A stretch of DNA of 54,108 bases from NCBI RefSeq assembly GCF_009870755.1, contig NZ_WLZU01000010.1, positions 1-54,108 of the forward strand, written 5' to 3'. The translations under genes were made by a program, and so were the position numbers. The notes beneath the pieces were generated by a model, which was not told where the DNA came from, ran no database searches, and saw only the letters and a program-made list of their open reading frames with translations. The stretch comes from Streptococcus halichoeri (GTDB taxonomy: Bacteria; Bacillota; Bacilli; Lactobacillales; Streptococcaceae). This document shows, piece by piece, positions 27,994-37,358 of this stretch (position 1 is the stretch's first letter; each line of letters begins with the position of its first letter).

Positions 27994-28734
27994 TTAATGA
28001 CCAGTAGGATAGCGCTGTGCCCACGCCTCATCTATCTGTAAGGTTTGTTCATCAGTGTAGGCTTTGCGATAATGATTCCACACTTTTTTTACTACTGCTG
28101 CCTGAGTGGGTTCTGATGCATTTGCACCCACTTGAAGCTTGGAATTAGCTTGAGCACCAGTATCATAAGCCGTTAAGCCGTAATTTTGAATAATACTGTT
28201 TAACTTAGTATTGTAAGACGTATCCGTTGCATATAAGCCGGTCAATGCCGCAGTGGCATCTTGGTAGGACAGCGTATTAGACTTGCGTACCCCAGCATAA
28301 AGATCTGAACCAAGCAAATTAGCATAATCACTGAGGGAGGCATAGATACTAGGATAGACTCTAAAAGGTTGGTCAACTTCATAGGCTCGGCCTGTGCCAT
28401 CATCTTCCCAGGTCTTCATCAGGATTGAGCCACCATTATAGCTCCCTTTTATACCAAAAAAATTATAATGAGGGGCTTGACTTAGGCCTGACTGACCACT
28501 TGCAGATTCCAAAATAGCTTGCGCAATCATGACAGAGGCATACAAGTCATGCTCTTGTGCGATTTGACTAGCTGTTCCCCCGATCTCATTAATAAACGCT
28601 TGTGTTGGTGTTGTGGTCACAGCTTCTGCTACAACATCATTTGCTTTTTTTGATTGCACTGTTGCAAAAACGAGTCCGATGACCGTTATAGCCACAGCTA
28701 AGCAAGCAAAGACGTTTTTTCCTTTCCTAAACAT
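27994..28734 (-). CDS. GH73 peptidoglycan hydrolase (N-acetylglucosaminidase type), longer paralogue
   Basis: The 246-residue product has an N-terminal hydrophobic segment (about residues 7-27) acting as signal or anchor and a GH73/FlgJ-like domain. Its catalytic glutamate is Glu76 in MIAQAILESASGQS, and YNFFGIKGSYNGGSI plus WEDDGTG are standard landmarks. Such enzymes cleave the glycan backbone in division or turnover. AGGAG supports the start at 28732-28734, which matches MFRKGKNVF. It lies downstream of a shorter paralogue (28888-29511) with a gap of 153 bases, so the two arose by duplication. Confidence 0.88.
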   Translation of the reverse strand: MFRKGKNVFACLAVAITVIGLVFATVQSKKANDVVAEAVTTTPTQAFINEIGGTASQIAQEHDLYASVMIAQAILESASGQSGLSQAPHYNFFGIKGSYNGGSILMKTWEDDGTGRAYEVDQPFRVYPSIYASLSDYANLLGSDLYAGVRKSNTLSYQDATAALTGLYATDTSYNTKLNSIIQNYGLTAYDTGAQANSKLQVGANASEPTQAAVVKKVWNHYRKAYTDEQTLQIDEAWAQRYPTGH

Positions 28735-28887
28735 GGTATCTCCTATTATGTATAATGTCACTTTTCTTTTTATTTTAGTAGGAATAGTATACCACAGGAT
28801 AAAAGTATTTAGATACTAACTTCTAGTATTTAACCAATTCATAATGTTTGTCTTCAAATTGAAATATTTAATCAGGTGATCTCTGCC

Positions 28888-29511
28888 CTACTCGACAAAG
28901 TCAAATAGGGTTAACTGGTATTGCTCAATCAAGGCATTTAACTTATCCTGATAATGACTATCAGTCGCATAGGTCCCAGTTAAGCTAGCGGTAGCACTGT
29001 GATAAGATTGGCCTATCTGCTTATGAGTATTTTGATACAAAGGATCCGATAAGACCATTGCATAGTCTTCAAAACTCCTTGCTGGAGAGCCATAGGCCCG
29101 AAAGGCTGCATCTACCTGATAAAGCTGGCCTGTCCCATCATCCTCACTTGTCGGGAGAATAACCGACTTGCCCCGGTAGTCACCTTTGATACCAAAAAAA
29201 TTATAATAGGGCTTTTGGCTAAGTTGCGATTGCCCCTTGTGCGACTCAAGAATTGCTTGCGCTAGCATCACTGAGGGATAAAGCTGGTGCTTGTTGGCCA
29301 CAGATTGAGCTGGCTGGCTGATGGACGCAATAAATGAAACGGTCTCACCGCCCCTATACGGCTGCAAAGCCTGACGATACCACTTAAGGGTACGCCAACT
29401 CGTAAGCACCGTTAGCAAGATAATCAATAGTGCCAAGCGTCTGGTCAATTGCTTGGCTGTTTTGGGTGCAAATCGATAAGCGTGCAAACGTTTTGTTCTT
29501 TGTTTAGGCAT
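28888..29511 (-). CDS. GH73 peptidoglycan hydrolase, shorter paralogue
   Basis: The 207-residue product has a basic N-terminus followed by one hydrophobic segment (about 25-40) and a GH73 domain with Glu89 in MLAQAILESHKGQS, then YYNFFGIKGDYRGKS and SEDDGTGQ. The domain ends with the protein and there is no wall-binding repeat, so it is probably held at the membrane. It is clearly related to the next gene downstream, sharing the landmarks but with a different, very basic N-terminus. In related streptococci a similar tandem pair lies beside the fructose operon. Confidence 0.87.
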   Translation of the reverse strand: MPKQRTKRLHAYRFAPKTAKQLTRRLALLIILLTVLTSWRTLKWYRQALQPYRGGETVSFIASISQPAQSVANKHQLYPSVMLAQAILESHKGQSQLSQKPYYNFFGIKGDYRGKSVILPTSEDDGTGQLYQVDAAFRAYGSPARSFEDYAMVLSDPLYQNTHKQIGQSYHSATASLTGTYATDSHYQDKLNALIEQYQLTLFDFVE

Positions 29512-29687
29512 CTACTTCCTCTTGGTTTCTAAGCTTGACTGATTTACAGGATAAGGTCCAACCCCTTATCACAATAAACCTTAACCTAATCCTATCATAA
29601 CTAAGGTCACAAAGCCCAGTAAAAAGCTAAACCTTTCTAGTAATAGTGTAAGAGCTGAGCAGCCGTTAAAAACTGACCTTTTGAACT

Positions 29688-29712
29688 AAAAAACCAAGGC
29701 GAAGAGCCTTGG
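29688..29712 (-). terminator. Terminator of the fructose operon
   Basis: On the minus strand CCAAGGC (29706-29712) and GCCTTGG (29694-29700) form a 7-bp stem with a five-base loop, followed by six T (29688-29693). Confidence 0.9.
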
Positions 29713-29737
29713 CAGTTTAATCTATGTACAGCACCCA

Positions 29738-31684
29738 TTATTTTTCTTTACGAAGGGCACCAAATAAAATACCTGATACAATAGCGCCAATAATAACAAA
29801 GACTAAATAAAGAATGGGATTACTGGTAAGAGCGATAACAAAGATCCCCCCATGTGGTGCCAGTAATTTAATCCCGGTAAGGCCAACGAGAGCTCCAGCA
29901 AGGGCTGAACCGACAGCAAAGCTTGGAATGGCACGAGCTGGATCGGCAGCAGCAAAAGGAATAGCACCTTCAGTGATAAAGGAAAGCCCCATCACAATAT
30001 TGGTTAAACCAGAATCACGCTCTTCTTTGCTAAACTTATTTTTGTACAATAAAGTAGCAATAAAGACCGCAAGCGGCGGTACCATACCTCCTGCCATAAC
30101 AGCAGCCATAACCACAGAACCGCCATGTGTCACTGTAGCAGCAAGTGTACCAGTACCAAAGACATAAGCCGCTTTATTAATCGGCCCACCCATATCAATA
30201 GCCATCATACCACCGACTAAAAGTCCAAGGAGCACGGCTGAACTACCAGATAAACCAGTAAGGAAATCATTTAAAGCTGTATTAATAGCAGCCATTGGAA
30301 TATTAACTGCAAGCATTAAAAATCCTGTTAGTAAGACACCTAGCAAAGGTAGCAGCAAGATTGATTTAGCACCTTCAAGTGAACGCGGTACCTTAACATA
30401 TTTTTTAAGCGCAAGGACAACATAACCTGCTAGAAAACCACCTACCAGTGCGCCAAGAAAACCTGATGGAACACCAGCTAAAGCAAGTGTTTTTTCTCCA
30501 CCAGCAGCATAAGGAATTCCTCCATAAGCAAAGCCACTTGCCGCAATTGCTCCTGCTACGAAACCAGAAACCAAGCCTGGTTTTTCAGCTATGGAGTAGG
30601 CAATATAACCCGCTAGAACTGGAAGCATAAAGCCAAAGGCTGCTCCACCAATGTTTTTAAACATAGCGGCAATTTCATGATAGGATCCAAGGTTACTTAG
30701 TTGGTCTTTAGGAACTCCAAGCATATTATCAAGCAAGAAAGCAAGCGCAATCATAATCCCACCACCAATAACAAATGGTAGCATTTGGGATACCCCACCC
30801 ATCAAGTGTTTATAGAAGGCTTGAGCAGCAGTTAACTTTTCGTCACGCACTTCGTTTTTAGCACCATTTTGGGCATGATAAGTATCAGCTTGATTATTTA
30901 AAATAATCTGAATCAATTCCTCAGTTTTCTTAATCCCATCTGCGACAGGTCGATTAACCAAGGGTTTCCCATCAAAGCGTGCCATATCAACTGCTTTATC
31001 AGCGGCAATAATAACTCCCTTAGCCTTTGCAATCTCTTTTGCTGTTAGTTTATGAGCAACGCCTGATGCCCCATTCGTTTCTACTTTAATGCCAACGCCC
31101 ATTTCAGCAGCTTGTTTTTTGAGGGCTTCTTCAGCCATGTAGGTATGGGCAATACCCGTTGTACAAGCGGTAACAGCAACTATAAACTCTTGACCAGCCA
31201 CTGGTGTTGCTTGTGCGGACTGCGTTTTTTGCTTTTCTTGGGCATCAAAGATAGCAAGCACATCTTCAGGCTTTTTAGCACCGCGCAACTGATCAGCAAA
31301 ACCATCTTTTAATAAGTACTGAGATAATTCTGCTAGCGCAGCTAAGTGGGTATCATTGGCTCCGTCTGGCGCAGCAATCATAAAGAAAAGGTCTGTTGGT
31401 CGTCCATCTAAAGAGGCATAGTCAACTCCTTTGGCTGACTTAGCAAAGAGCACTGTTGCTTCTTTGACAGCAGCATTTTTGCTGTGGGGCATTGCAATCC
31501 CATCGCCTAGACCAGTTGTCATTTGGGCTTCGCGGTTCATGATGCCAGTTTTAAAGGTATCATAGTCAGTCACCACACCGTGGTTGGTAAGGCTGGTAAT
31601 CATTTCATCAATAGCAGCTTCTTTTGTCGTTGCCTTGAGATCCATAATCATGACTTTTTGATTGAGTAAGTCTTGAATTTTCAT
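29738..31684 (-). CDS. fruA: PTS fructose transporter, fused EIIABC
   Basis: The 648-residue permease imports fructose and phosphorylates it to fructose 1-phosphate. The IIA domain (about 1-150) carries the phospho-His in GIAMPHSKN (His67), the IIB domain (about 165-265) the phospho-Cys in AVTACTTGIAHTYMA (Cys174), and the IIC domain (about 290-645) is a multi-helix membrane part with MAIDMGGPINKAAY. Domain order A-B-C is usual for Firmicutes. The start overlaps the fruK stop by four bases (ATGA), so translation is coupled, and the product feeds FruK directly. Confidence 0.96.
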   Translation of the reverse strand: MKIQDLLNQKVMIMDLKATTKEAAIDEMITSLTNHGVVTDYDTFKTGIMNREAQMTTGLGDGIAMPHSKNAAVKEATVLFAKSAKGVDYASLDGRPTDLFFMIAAPDGANDTHLAALAELSQYLLKDGFADQLRGAKKPEDVLAIFDAQEKQKTQSAQATPVAGQEFIVAVTACTTGIAHTYMAEEALKKQAAEMGVGIKVETNGASGVAHKLTAKEIAKAKGVIIAADKAVDMARFDGKPLVNRPVADGIKKTEELIQIILNNQADTYHAQNGAKNEVRDEKLTAAQAFYKHLMGGVSQMLPFVIGGGIMIALAFLLDNMLGVPKDQLSNLGSYHEIAAMFKNIGGAAFGFMLPVLAGYIAYSIAEKPGLVSGFVAGAIAASGFAYGGIPYAAGGEKTLALAGVPSGFLGALVGGFLAGYVVLALKKYVKVPRSLEGAKSILLLPLLGVLLTGFLMLAVNIPMAAINTALNDFLTGLSGSSAVLLGLLVGGMMAIDMGGPINKAAYVFGTGTLAATVTHGGSVVMAAVMAGGMVPPLAVFIATLLYKNKFSKEERDSGLTNIVMGLSFITEGAIPFAAADPARAIPSFAVGSALAGALVGLTGIKLLAPHGGIFVIALTSNPILYLVFVIIGAIVSGILFGALRKEK

Positions 31685-32592
31685 CGTTTTTCTACCTCTA
31701 CTTTTTGATAAATATCTCTAATAAAATCAGCTGTAGCCAGATCATCAGAAAAAGTTGTTGCTGTACCACAGGCTACGCCCCACTTCAAAGCTTCAACAGG
31801 ATCTTTTGACTTGACATACTCACCTGTAAAGCCAGCAACCATTGAATCGCCTGCGCCAACTGAATTCTTAACTTGACCTGTGATTGGTTTAGCAAAGTAG
31901 GCTGCCTCTTTTGTGACCAAGAGTGCGCCATCACCAGCCATTGAAATGATCACATGCTTAGCTCCCTTAGCTAAGATTTGACGTGCATAAGTTTCAATCG
32001 CATCAAGTCCATCAAGCTCCACCCCAAAAATAGCAGCTAACTCATGATTATTTGGTTTTACCAAGAGTGGTTGGTATTCTAGTGCATCTAAAAGGGTTTG
32101 ACCCTCAAAGTCACAGACCACTTCGGCACCAGCCTGCTTAGCAATAGGAATTAACACATTGTAAACATGATTGCCCAAGCTAGCTGGGGCAGAGCCTGCA
32201 AAGACAACTGTATCCTCCTTGCTTAATCCTGCTAAGATGGTTTCTAAGCTCTCTAGCTGTTCTTGAGAAATAGTAGGTCCTGTGCCGTTGATTTCTGTTT
32301 CTGAATTCGCTTTAATCTTCACATTGATGCGGGTATCTTCGTTGACTTTAATGAATTCAGGATTAATGCCTTCCTTGATAAGGCCTTCTTCGACAAACCG
32401 TCCTGTAAACCCTCCAATAAAGCCAGTAGCGACATTATCAATGGCTAAGCGCTTTAGTATTCGGCTGACATTAATGCCCTTTCCCCCGACGAATTTATCA
32501 TCACTAACCATACGGTTAACATTACCTAGTTCTAGGTGATCTAGGCGGACGATAAAATCAATCGAAGGATTTAAAGTCACAGTATATATCAT
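31681..32592 (-). CDS. fruK: 1-phosphofructokinase
   Basis: The 303-residue PfkB-family kinase converts fructose 1-phosphate to fructose 1,6-bisphosphate. MIYTVTLNPSIDFIVRL, KFVGGKGINVSRILKRL, and the C-terminal NSVGAGDSMVAGF with the catalytic Asp are diagnostic of the 1-phosphofructokinase/tagatose-6-phosphate kinase group; the operon with fruA decides for fructose. Four-base overlaps join it to fruR upstream and fruA downstream. Confidence 0.95.
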   Translation of the reverse strand: MIYTVTLNPSIDFIVRLDHLELGNVNRMVSDDKFVGGKGINVSRILKRLAIDNVATGFIGGFTGRFVEEGLIKEGINPEFIKVNEDTRINVKIKANSETEINGTGPTISQEQLESLETILAGLSKEDTVVFAGSAPASLGNHVYNVLIPIAKQAGAEVVCDFEGQTLLDALEYQPLLVKPNNHELAAIFGVELDGLDAIETYARQILAKGAKHVIISMAGDGALLVTKEAAYFAKPITGQVKNSVGAGDSMVAGFTGEYVKSKDPVEALKWGVACGTATTFSDDLATADFIRDIYQKVEVEKR

Positions 32593-33332
32593 ACTTCAAT
32601 GACCTTCGCTTTCTCTTTAATTTTTTTCAAGACCATCCCAGCAGAGGCTTGCGTGATAATGCCAATGTTATCAATTGGTGATACTTTAACGAAGGACACT
32701 TGATTAATCTTTGAGCGATCTGCTAGAACGTAGGTCTGCGTGGCATTTTTAATAACGGCACTTTTGACGACTGCTTCTTCCATATCAGGTGTTGAGAGGA
32801 ACTGTTCTGTCACACCATTCATCCCAATAAAAGCCTTATCAAAATTAAGTTGCTGGATCTGTTGCAAAGCCACACTGCCAATACTGGCATCTGTGGTTTC
32901 TTTAACATGACCACCAATAATAATGGTTTTAATCTTTTGATCCACAAGCCGTGCGGCATGATGAATCGAATTGGTCACAACAGTGAGATTAGCCTGCTGT
33001 AAATAAGGAATGAGCAGCTCTGTGGTCGTACCAGCATCTAAGAAAATCACATCGTTGTCATGGATTAGCTGGGCGGCTTTTTGCGCAATTTGCTGTTTAT
33101 CATGACTGTTTTTGACAGATTTTTCACTGTTAGATAACTCGCTCATCAAAGCGGGGAGCCGTTCTGCTCCACCATGAACCCTATGTAACTTCCCTTCTGC
33201 CTCAAGTTCATCAAGATCCCTGCGAATAGTTGATTCTGAGCTATCAAGAAGGCACATTAAATCATCTAAAGTCACAAAGTTATCTTGACTAATCTTCTCC
33301 AAAATCAGTTGTTTTCGTTTCGTTTTTAAAAT
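32589..33332 (-). CDS. fruR: DeoR-family repressor of the fructose operon, apparent ATT start
   Basis: The 247-residue regulator has the DeoR helix-turn-helix at the N-terminus, with the signature STIRRDLDELEAEGKLHRVHGGA, and a sugar-phosphate effector domain with IFLDAGTTTELLIPYL. It probably responds to fructose 1-phosphate. The first codon is unclear. A GTG at 33339-33341 overlaps the ribosome binding site GGAGG (33341-33345) and could not be used well. The codon at correct spacing is ATT (33330-33332), giving (M)LKTKRKQLILEK, which fits the family N-terminus. No ATG is available. It heads the operon and overlaps fruK by four bases. Confidence 0.9.
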   Translation of the reverse strand: MLKTKRKQLILEKISQDNFVTLDDLMCLLDSSESTIRRDLDELEAEGKLHRVHGGAERLPALMSELSNSEKSVKNSHDKQQIAQKAAQLIHDNDVIFLDAGTTTELLIPYLQQANLTVVTNSIHHAARLVDQKIKTIIIGGHVKETTDASIGSVALQQIQQLNFDKAFIGMNGVTEQFLSTPDMEEAVVKSAVIKNATQTYVLADRSKINQVSFVKVSPIDNIGIITQASAGMVLKKIKEKAKVIEV

Positions 33333-33367
33333 GATAACCACCTCCTGCTGAAATCGGTTACAGCTAT

Positions 33368-33395
33368 ATTATACGCTTTCATTTTTCAATGTCAA
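33368..33395 (-). promoter_or_regulatory. Promoter of the fru operon
   Basis: On the minus strand TTGACA (33390-33395) and TATAAT (33368-33373) are 16 bases apart. The spacer and upstream flank carry repeated TGAAA units (TGAAAAATGAAAGCG between the boxes), a plausible FruR operator. That assignment is inference. Confidence 0.8.
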
Positions 33396-33428
33396 GCATT
33401 TTCTTTCAAAAACTGTCAGACCATGCCA

Positions 33429-33462
33429 CAAAAAAGCCAGCTTTTTAGCATAAGCTGACTTT
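33429..33462 (-). terminator. Terminator after panE
   Basis: On the minus strand AAAGTCAGCTT (33452-33462) pairs with AAGCTGGCTTT (33433-33443) with one mismatch, followed by a T run. Confidence 0.8.
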
Positions 33463-33469
33463 CGGGTAA

Positions 33470-34393
33470 TTAGTTAATGCTTAAGATCTTCTCTTTAGTA
33501 TGTACCATCTCAGTAATCAAGCGACAATAGGGTGTCTCAATACCGAGTTTTTGGCCTTTGGCATTGACCGCACCATTTAGAAAATCAATCTCTGTTTTAC
33601 GATGGTTTTGCACCAAGTCCTGGTGCATTGATGGGTAATGGTGTGCTGCTTTCACTGAAGTGTCCATTACATAGGTGGTGATTTCTTCCTCATTGAGCTC
33701 TACACCTTCAGCCTTACCAACAGTGACAAACTCGTGAATGATACTATTGACCATCTTCAACCCATCTTGACTTGTAAATAATTCACCAATAGTACAGTCC
33801 AAAAGGGCACATAGGGAATTCATCGAGCCATTGACACAGGCCTTGCGCCAAATATGAGGTAAAACATTATCATCATAGGTGGCATTGAGTTTGGCTTGGT
33901 TTAATAGCTCAGCTACTTGGTGGCCAGCCTCTTGGTTAGCAGGATCCAAGCTTTGAAGATTGAGTGCACCCACACCTTGCAAATGCGCATGTCCAGGACC
34001 TTTAAGACCTGCTGTCCAAACGGTGACACCCATTAAAATGTTATGAACTGGGATATAGTGGCGAATGACATCCTCATGGCCAAGGCCATTGAGTAAGCAA
34101 AGCACCTTGGTCTCTTGTCCAATAATGCCTTTAATGTCTTGCAACATTTGTGGCAATTGCATGGCTTTTGTAAAGAGGATGATTAAATCAGCTTCTCGTG
34201 TCGCTTCGGTTGGTTTCATAATAGGTAATGACACATTGTCCTCAACATCACCAGTGATGGTCAAGCCCTTGTCTTTGATGGCAGCAATGTGCTCAGCCCA
34301 ATTATCTAATAAGATAACTTCGTGATTTGTTTGTGAAATTTGGTAACCAAAACGGCAACCCATAGCACCAGAACCAGCAATATAAACTAACAT
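33470..34393 (-). CDS. panE: 2-dehydropantoate 2-reductase family protein
   Basis: The 307-residue product has the ApbA/PanE layout: a Rossmann nucleotide site at the N-terminus (MLVYIAGSGAMGCRFGY), CLLNGLGHED, the catalytic lysine in PHIWRKACVN, and HRKTEIDFLNGAV in the C-terminal helical domain. The family reduces ketopantoate to pantoate with NADPH in coenzyme A synthesis. Many streptococci lack the rest of the pantothenate pathway, so the physiological substrate may be another 2-ketoacid. It lies 38 bases downstream of an EIIC-like membrane gene and shares its promoter. Confidence 0.85.
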   Translation of the reverse strand: MLVYIAGSGAMGCRFGYQISQTNHEVILLDNWAEHIAAIKDKGLTITGDVEDNVSLPIMKPTEATREADLIILFTKAMQLPQMLQDIKGIIGQETKVLCLLNGLGHEDVIRHYIPVHNILMGVTVWTAGLKGPGHAHLQGVGALNLQSLDPANQEAGHQVAELLNQAKLNATYDDNVLPHIWRKACVNGSMNSLCALLDCTIGELFTSQDGLKMVNSIIHEFVTVGKAEGVELNEEEITTYVMDTSVKAAHHYPSMHQDLVQNHRKTEIDFLNGAVNAKGQKLGIETPYCRLITEMVHTKEKILSIN

Positions 34394-34431
34394 CTTTTTC
34401 TCCTTTTATATAGATAAGATAATAAGTGACC

Positions 34432-35496
34432 TTAACCTTCAAAGATGAAAATATCATCTTGATAGAGCTTGAGCACATTTTTACAAATGTAATGTGCTAC
34501 AAAGCCAAGGCCAAATGGGATAAGAAGCCAGGCGATAAGGATAATGACTACATTACTCCCCCCTGCCAAAGAAGCAATCGGACCAACCGCTCCAACCAGA
34601 CCAAATCCTGAGGAGGCTGGCGTTCCAACCAGATTAAAAATCGGGACGCTCAAAGAACTAAGAGTTGCTGTAACAATCATTGGAATGGCCATTACTGGGT
34701 GTTTTAGGAAATTTGGCATCATCATTTTCATTGCGCCAAGAGCAATGGCAAGTGGAACACCTGATTTATTCACTTTTAGTGTTGCCCAAACCAAGACTGC
34801 TGTCGTTGAAGCAATTCCCATAGAAGCTGCTCCTGCCGCCATACCATTTAAACCGATTGCTAAACCAATCGCTACTGTTGAAATCGGACTGACAATTAAA
34901 AGAGCAAAGGCAATAGCAATTAAAATAGACATCATAAATGGTTGAAGTGTCGTAAAAGAGTTTATTCCTTGACCAATCAACGTGGTGACATACGAAACAT
35001 AAGGAAGTAATTTCCAGCCGATGTAACCAACACCTGTACCAATTAGGATAGGAAGTAAGATAATCGTTAAAGAACCTAATTTGTCACCAAACCATTTAAC
35101 GGCTAAGACAGCTAAGGCTGCTGTCAGCATCATATTGATTAAATCGCCGATGCCTTTTAATTGAAAGGTGCCTACCACAGTCCCTTTTTGGATAACTTCA
35201 GTATAAGCCCAAGCCCCAGAGCCAATGTAGGCTGCGCCTCCAACAGCAAGTTGCTGCATTGGATTAAACTTAAATTGTTGCCCAATCAAAAAACCAGCCA
35301 TAATTGGTGTAAAGAATTGGAAAACTTGGACAATATGTAAAAACTCTGCCGCTGCTGCATTTGGAAGCAATGGCTTCAAAAAGGTTGCCAATATAGCATT
35401 TGGAATCAAAGCAACGACAATGGCAGTGGCCGTGCCCGAAAGAATCTTACTGACAAATGAGCCAAACGACTCTTTTGACGGTGTAGTAGCTGTCAT
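34432..35496 (-). CDS. PTS EIIC-type membrane protein without EIIA/EIIB partners
   Basis: The 354-residue product is highly hydrophobic, with about ten membrane segments and Gly-rich loops such as GLNGMAAGAASMGIAS, as in the PTS_EIIC_2 family. No IIA or IIB domain is fused and none is encoded nearby, so phosphotransfer transport is doubtful; a PTS-independent permease role is possible. The substrate is unknown. The link to panE, with which it forms a two-gene operon, hints at a keto acid or related compound, but this is only inference. A large inverted repeat overlaps its promoter. Confidence 0.75.
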   Translation of the reverse strand: MTATTPSKESFGSFVSKILSGTATAIVVALIPNAILATFLKPLLPNAAAAEFLHIVQVFQFFTPIMAGFLIGQQFKFNPMQQLAVGGAAYIGSGAWAYTEVIQKGTVVGTFQLKGIGDLINMMLTAALAVLAVKWFGDKLGSLTIILLPILIGTGVGYIGWKLLPYVSYVTTLIGQGINSFTTLQPFMMSILIAIAFALLIVSPISTVAIGLAIGLNGMAAGAASMGIASTTAVLVWATLKVNKSGVPLAIALGAMKMMMPNFLKHPVMAIPMIVTATLSSLSVPIFNLVGTPASSGFGLVGAVGPIASLAGGSNVVIILIAWLLIPFGLGFVAHYICKNVLKLYQDDIFIFEG

Positions 35497-35517
35497 GTAA
35501 AGACCTCACTTTAATTT

Positions 35518-35563
35518 ATTATGTGATTTATATCTCATTCACATGTTAATTATATCACATAAT
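35518..35563 (-). promoter_or_regulatory. Promoter with large inverted repeat upstream of the EIIC-like gene
   Basis: ATTATGTGAT (35518-35527) and ATCACATAAT (35554-35563) are perfect 10-bp inverted arms separated by 26 bases. The minus-strand -10 box TATAAT (35549-35554), preceded by TGA as an extended -10, sits at the edge of one arm. The two arms are about 36 bases apart centre to centre, so a dimer or tetramer could bridge them. No regulator gene is adjacent. Confidence 0.7.
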
Positions 35564-35638
35564 CACTCCAGCACTACATCTTTGTGAAAAAATTTACTAT
35601 CATTTTTTTCAATAGCATTATCATTAATCGTTATAGCC

Positions 35639-36631
35639 CTAATTTAAAAGCGAGGTAGAATGAACAATACGGTTATCACGCTCAGGATAAATATAGTTAA
35701 TAGCTTGATTAATCGCCGTTGGCGCCTCACCAAAGCCAGTAGCAATTAAATCAATCTTGCCTGGATAAGAGGCCGCATCACCAATCGCAAAGATACCTGC
35801 TTGGCTAGTTTCAAATAAGGAAGAAACCAATAGACTAGAACGCTTATAATCCAGGTGCCAATTCTTCAAATTTTTATTGGACGTTGAAAAACCAAAACTC
35901 ACAATTAAGGCATCTAAATCAAGGCTTAAGACTTCTTCAGACTTTACTTTTTGAATCATTAAAGTATTTGCTTGATCATCTTCTCCAGAAATGGCTATCG
36001 GCACGTAGGGCGTGAGGATCTTCACCTGTGTTTTTCCTAATAGTTCCACGCTGTGTTCATGGGCTCTAAAGGCTTCTCGTCGGTGTACAATCGTCACACT
36101 TTCGGCCAAGCCATATAAGGCTAAGGCCCAATCAACTGCCGAATCACCACCACCACAAATAACTACCTTTTTGCCGGCAAACTGGTCTAGCTTGTGAACA
36201 TTGTAAAAAATATTTTTTTGTGCATAGCGTGCTTCCCCCTCAATCCCCAAAGTCCGTGGTGAGAAAGCACCATTACCACAAGCAATGACAATAGCCCGTG
36301 ATTGGTGGCTACCTTTACTCGTCTCAATATGGAAAACACCATCGATTTTTGTAAATGTTTGCACCTCTTCATTTAAATAAACCGAAATCCGATCAGAAAA
36401 GCGACTAATTTGTTGAATCAAATTTTCCGTTAAATCAGCCCCTGTAATAGCTGGAAAAGCTGGAATATCATAAATCATTTTTTCGGGATAAAGGATCGCC
36501 GGCTGCCCCCCAAGTTCTGATAAACTTTCAATGATATTAACCGACATTCCCCGCAAACCAGCATAAAAAGCGGCAAAAAGGCCAACTGGTCCGCCACCAA
36601 TAATTGTAATATCAGCAATCTGTGCTTCCAT
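35639..36631 (-). CDS. Ferredoxin/flavodoxin-NADP+ reductase, thioredoxin-reductase-like (YumC type)
   Basis: The 330-residue flavoprotein has an FAD-binding GGGPVG at 12-17, SELGGQP, and an NADP-binding [14 protein letters not shown]. The CxxC redox motif of thioredoxin reductase is missing, which assigns it to the type 2 ferredoxin-NADP reductases. The C-terminal [15 protein letters not shown] is typical. It overlaps trmD by about 20 bases and so is the last gene of rimM-trmD-fnr, an arrangement seen in related streptococci. Confidence 0.9.
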   Translation of the reverse strand: MEAQIADITIIGGGPVGLFAAFYAGLRGMSVNIIESLSELGGQPAILYPEKMIYDIPAFPAITGADLTENLIQQISRFSDRISVYLNEEVQTFTKIDGVFHIETSKGSHQSRAIVIACGNGAFSPRTLGIEGEARYAQKNIFYNVHKLDQFAGKKVVICGGGDSAVDWALALYGLAESVTIVHRREAFRAHEHSVELLGKTQVKILTPYVPIAISGEDDQANTLMIQKVKSEEVLSLDLDALIVSFGFSTSNKNLKNWHLDYKRSSLLVSSLFETSQAGIFAIGDAASYPGKIDLIATGFGEAPTAINQAINYIYPERDNRIVHSTSLLN

Positions 36632-37358
36632 TTTGTTTTTCTCTCTCCTGTCTTTTGATCTTGGTCAAAATCGCTTGCGCTTCCTCAGTTAGAGGATAGG
36701 CCTCTAGCAAGTCTGGCCTGCGTAAATAAGTCTTCAAAAGGCTTTGCTCCAAACGCCATTTGCGGATATTTTCATGATGCCCGCTCATCAAAACATCTGG
36801 CACCTTCATCCCACGAAAATCATAAGGTCTAGTATACTGTGGATACTCCAACAGACCCGATGAAAAGGAGTCGTCCTGATGGCTGACTGCCTTACCAATA
36901 ACTTCTGGAATCAAACGGACAGTCGCATCAATAATGGTCATAGCAGGCAATTCCCCACCAGTGAGAACAAAGTCCCCCAGGGAAATCTCATCTGTCACCA
37001 GGCTTTTAATCCGTTCATCATAGCCTTCATAATGTCCACAGATAAAAACCAACTGTTCTTCTTGTGCTAATTCTTCAGCGAAGCTTTGTGTAAAGGAACG
37101 TCCAGCTGGATCCAACAAAATCACTCGGGCATTTTTTGCCTTGATGCGATCCATTGTATCAAAGATTGGCTGCGCGCGTAGTAGCATACCTTGGCCCCCA
37201 CCATAGGGCTCATCATCAACATGGCGGGCTTTTTCTGCATTTTCTCTGAAATTATGATACGTAATATCAAGCAGGCCCTTTTCTTGGGCCTTTCCTACAA
37301 TCGAATGTTGCAGTGGGGCAAACATTTCAGGGAATAACGTGAGAACATCAATCTTCAT
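36612..37358 (-). CDS. trmD: tRNA (guanine37-N1)-methyltransferase
   Basis: The 248-residue enzyme methylates G37 next to the anticodon and prevents +1 frameshifting. It has the trefoil-knot SPOUT features: [13 protein letters not shown] at the start, [24 protein letters not shown] and [16 protein letters not shown]. Two ATG codons are in tandem; the second (37356-37358) is favoured by AAGGA spacing, the first adds one Met. Its 5' end overlaps the rimM stop region, indicating coupled translation. Confidence 0.96.
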   Translation of the reverse strand: MKIDVLTLFPEMFAPLQHSIVGKAQEKGLLDITYHNFRENAEKARHVDDEPYGGGQGMLLRAQPIFDTMDRIKAKNARVILLDPAGRSFTQSFAEELAQEEQLVFICGHYEGYDERIKSLVTDEISLGDFVLTGGELPAMTIIDATVRLIPEVIGKAVSHQDDSFSSGLLEYPQYTRPYDFRGMKVPDVLMSGHHENIRKWRLEQSLLKTYLRRPDLLEAYPLTEEAQAILTKIKRQEREKQNGSTDC

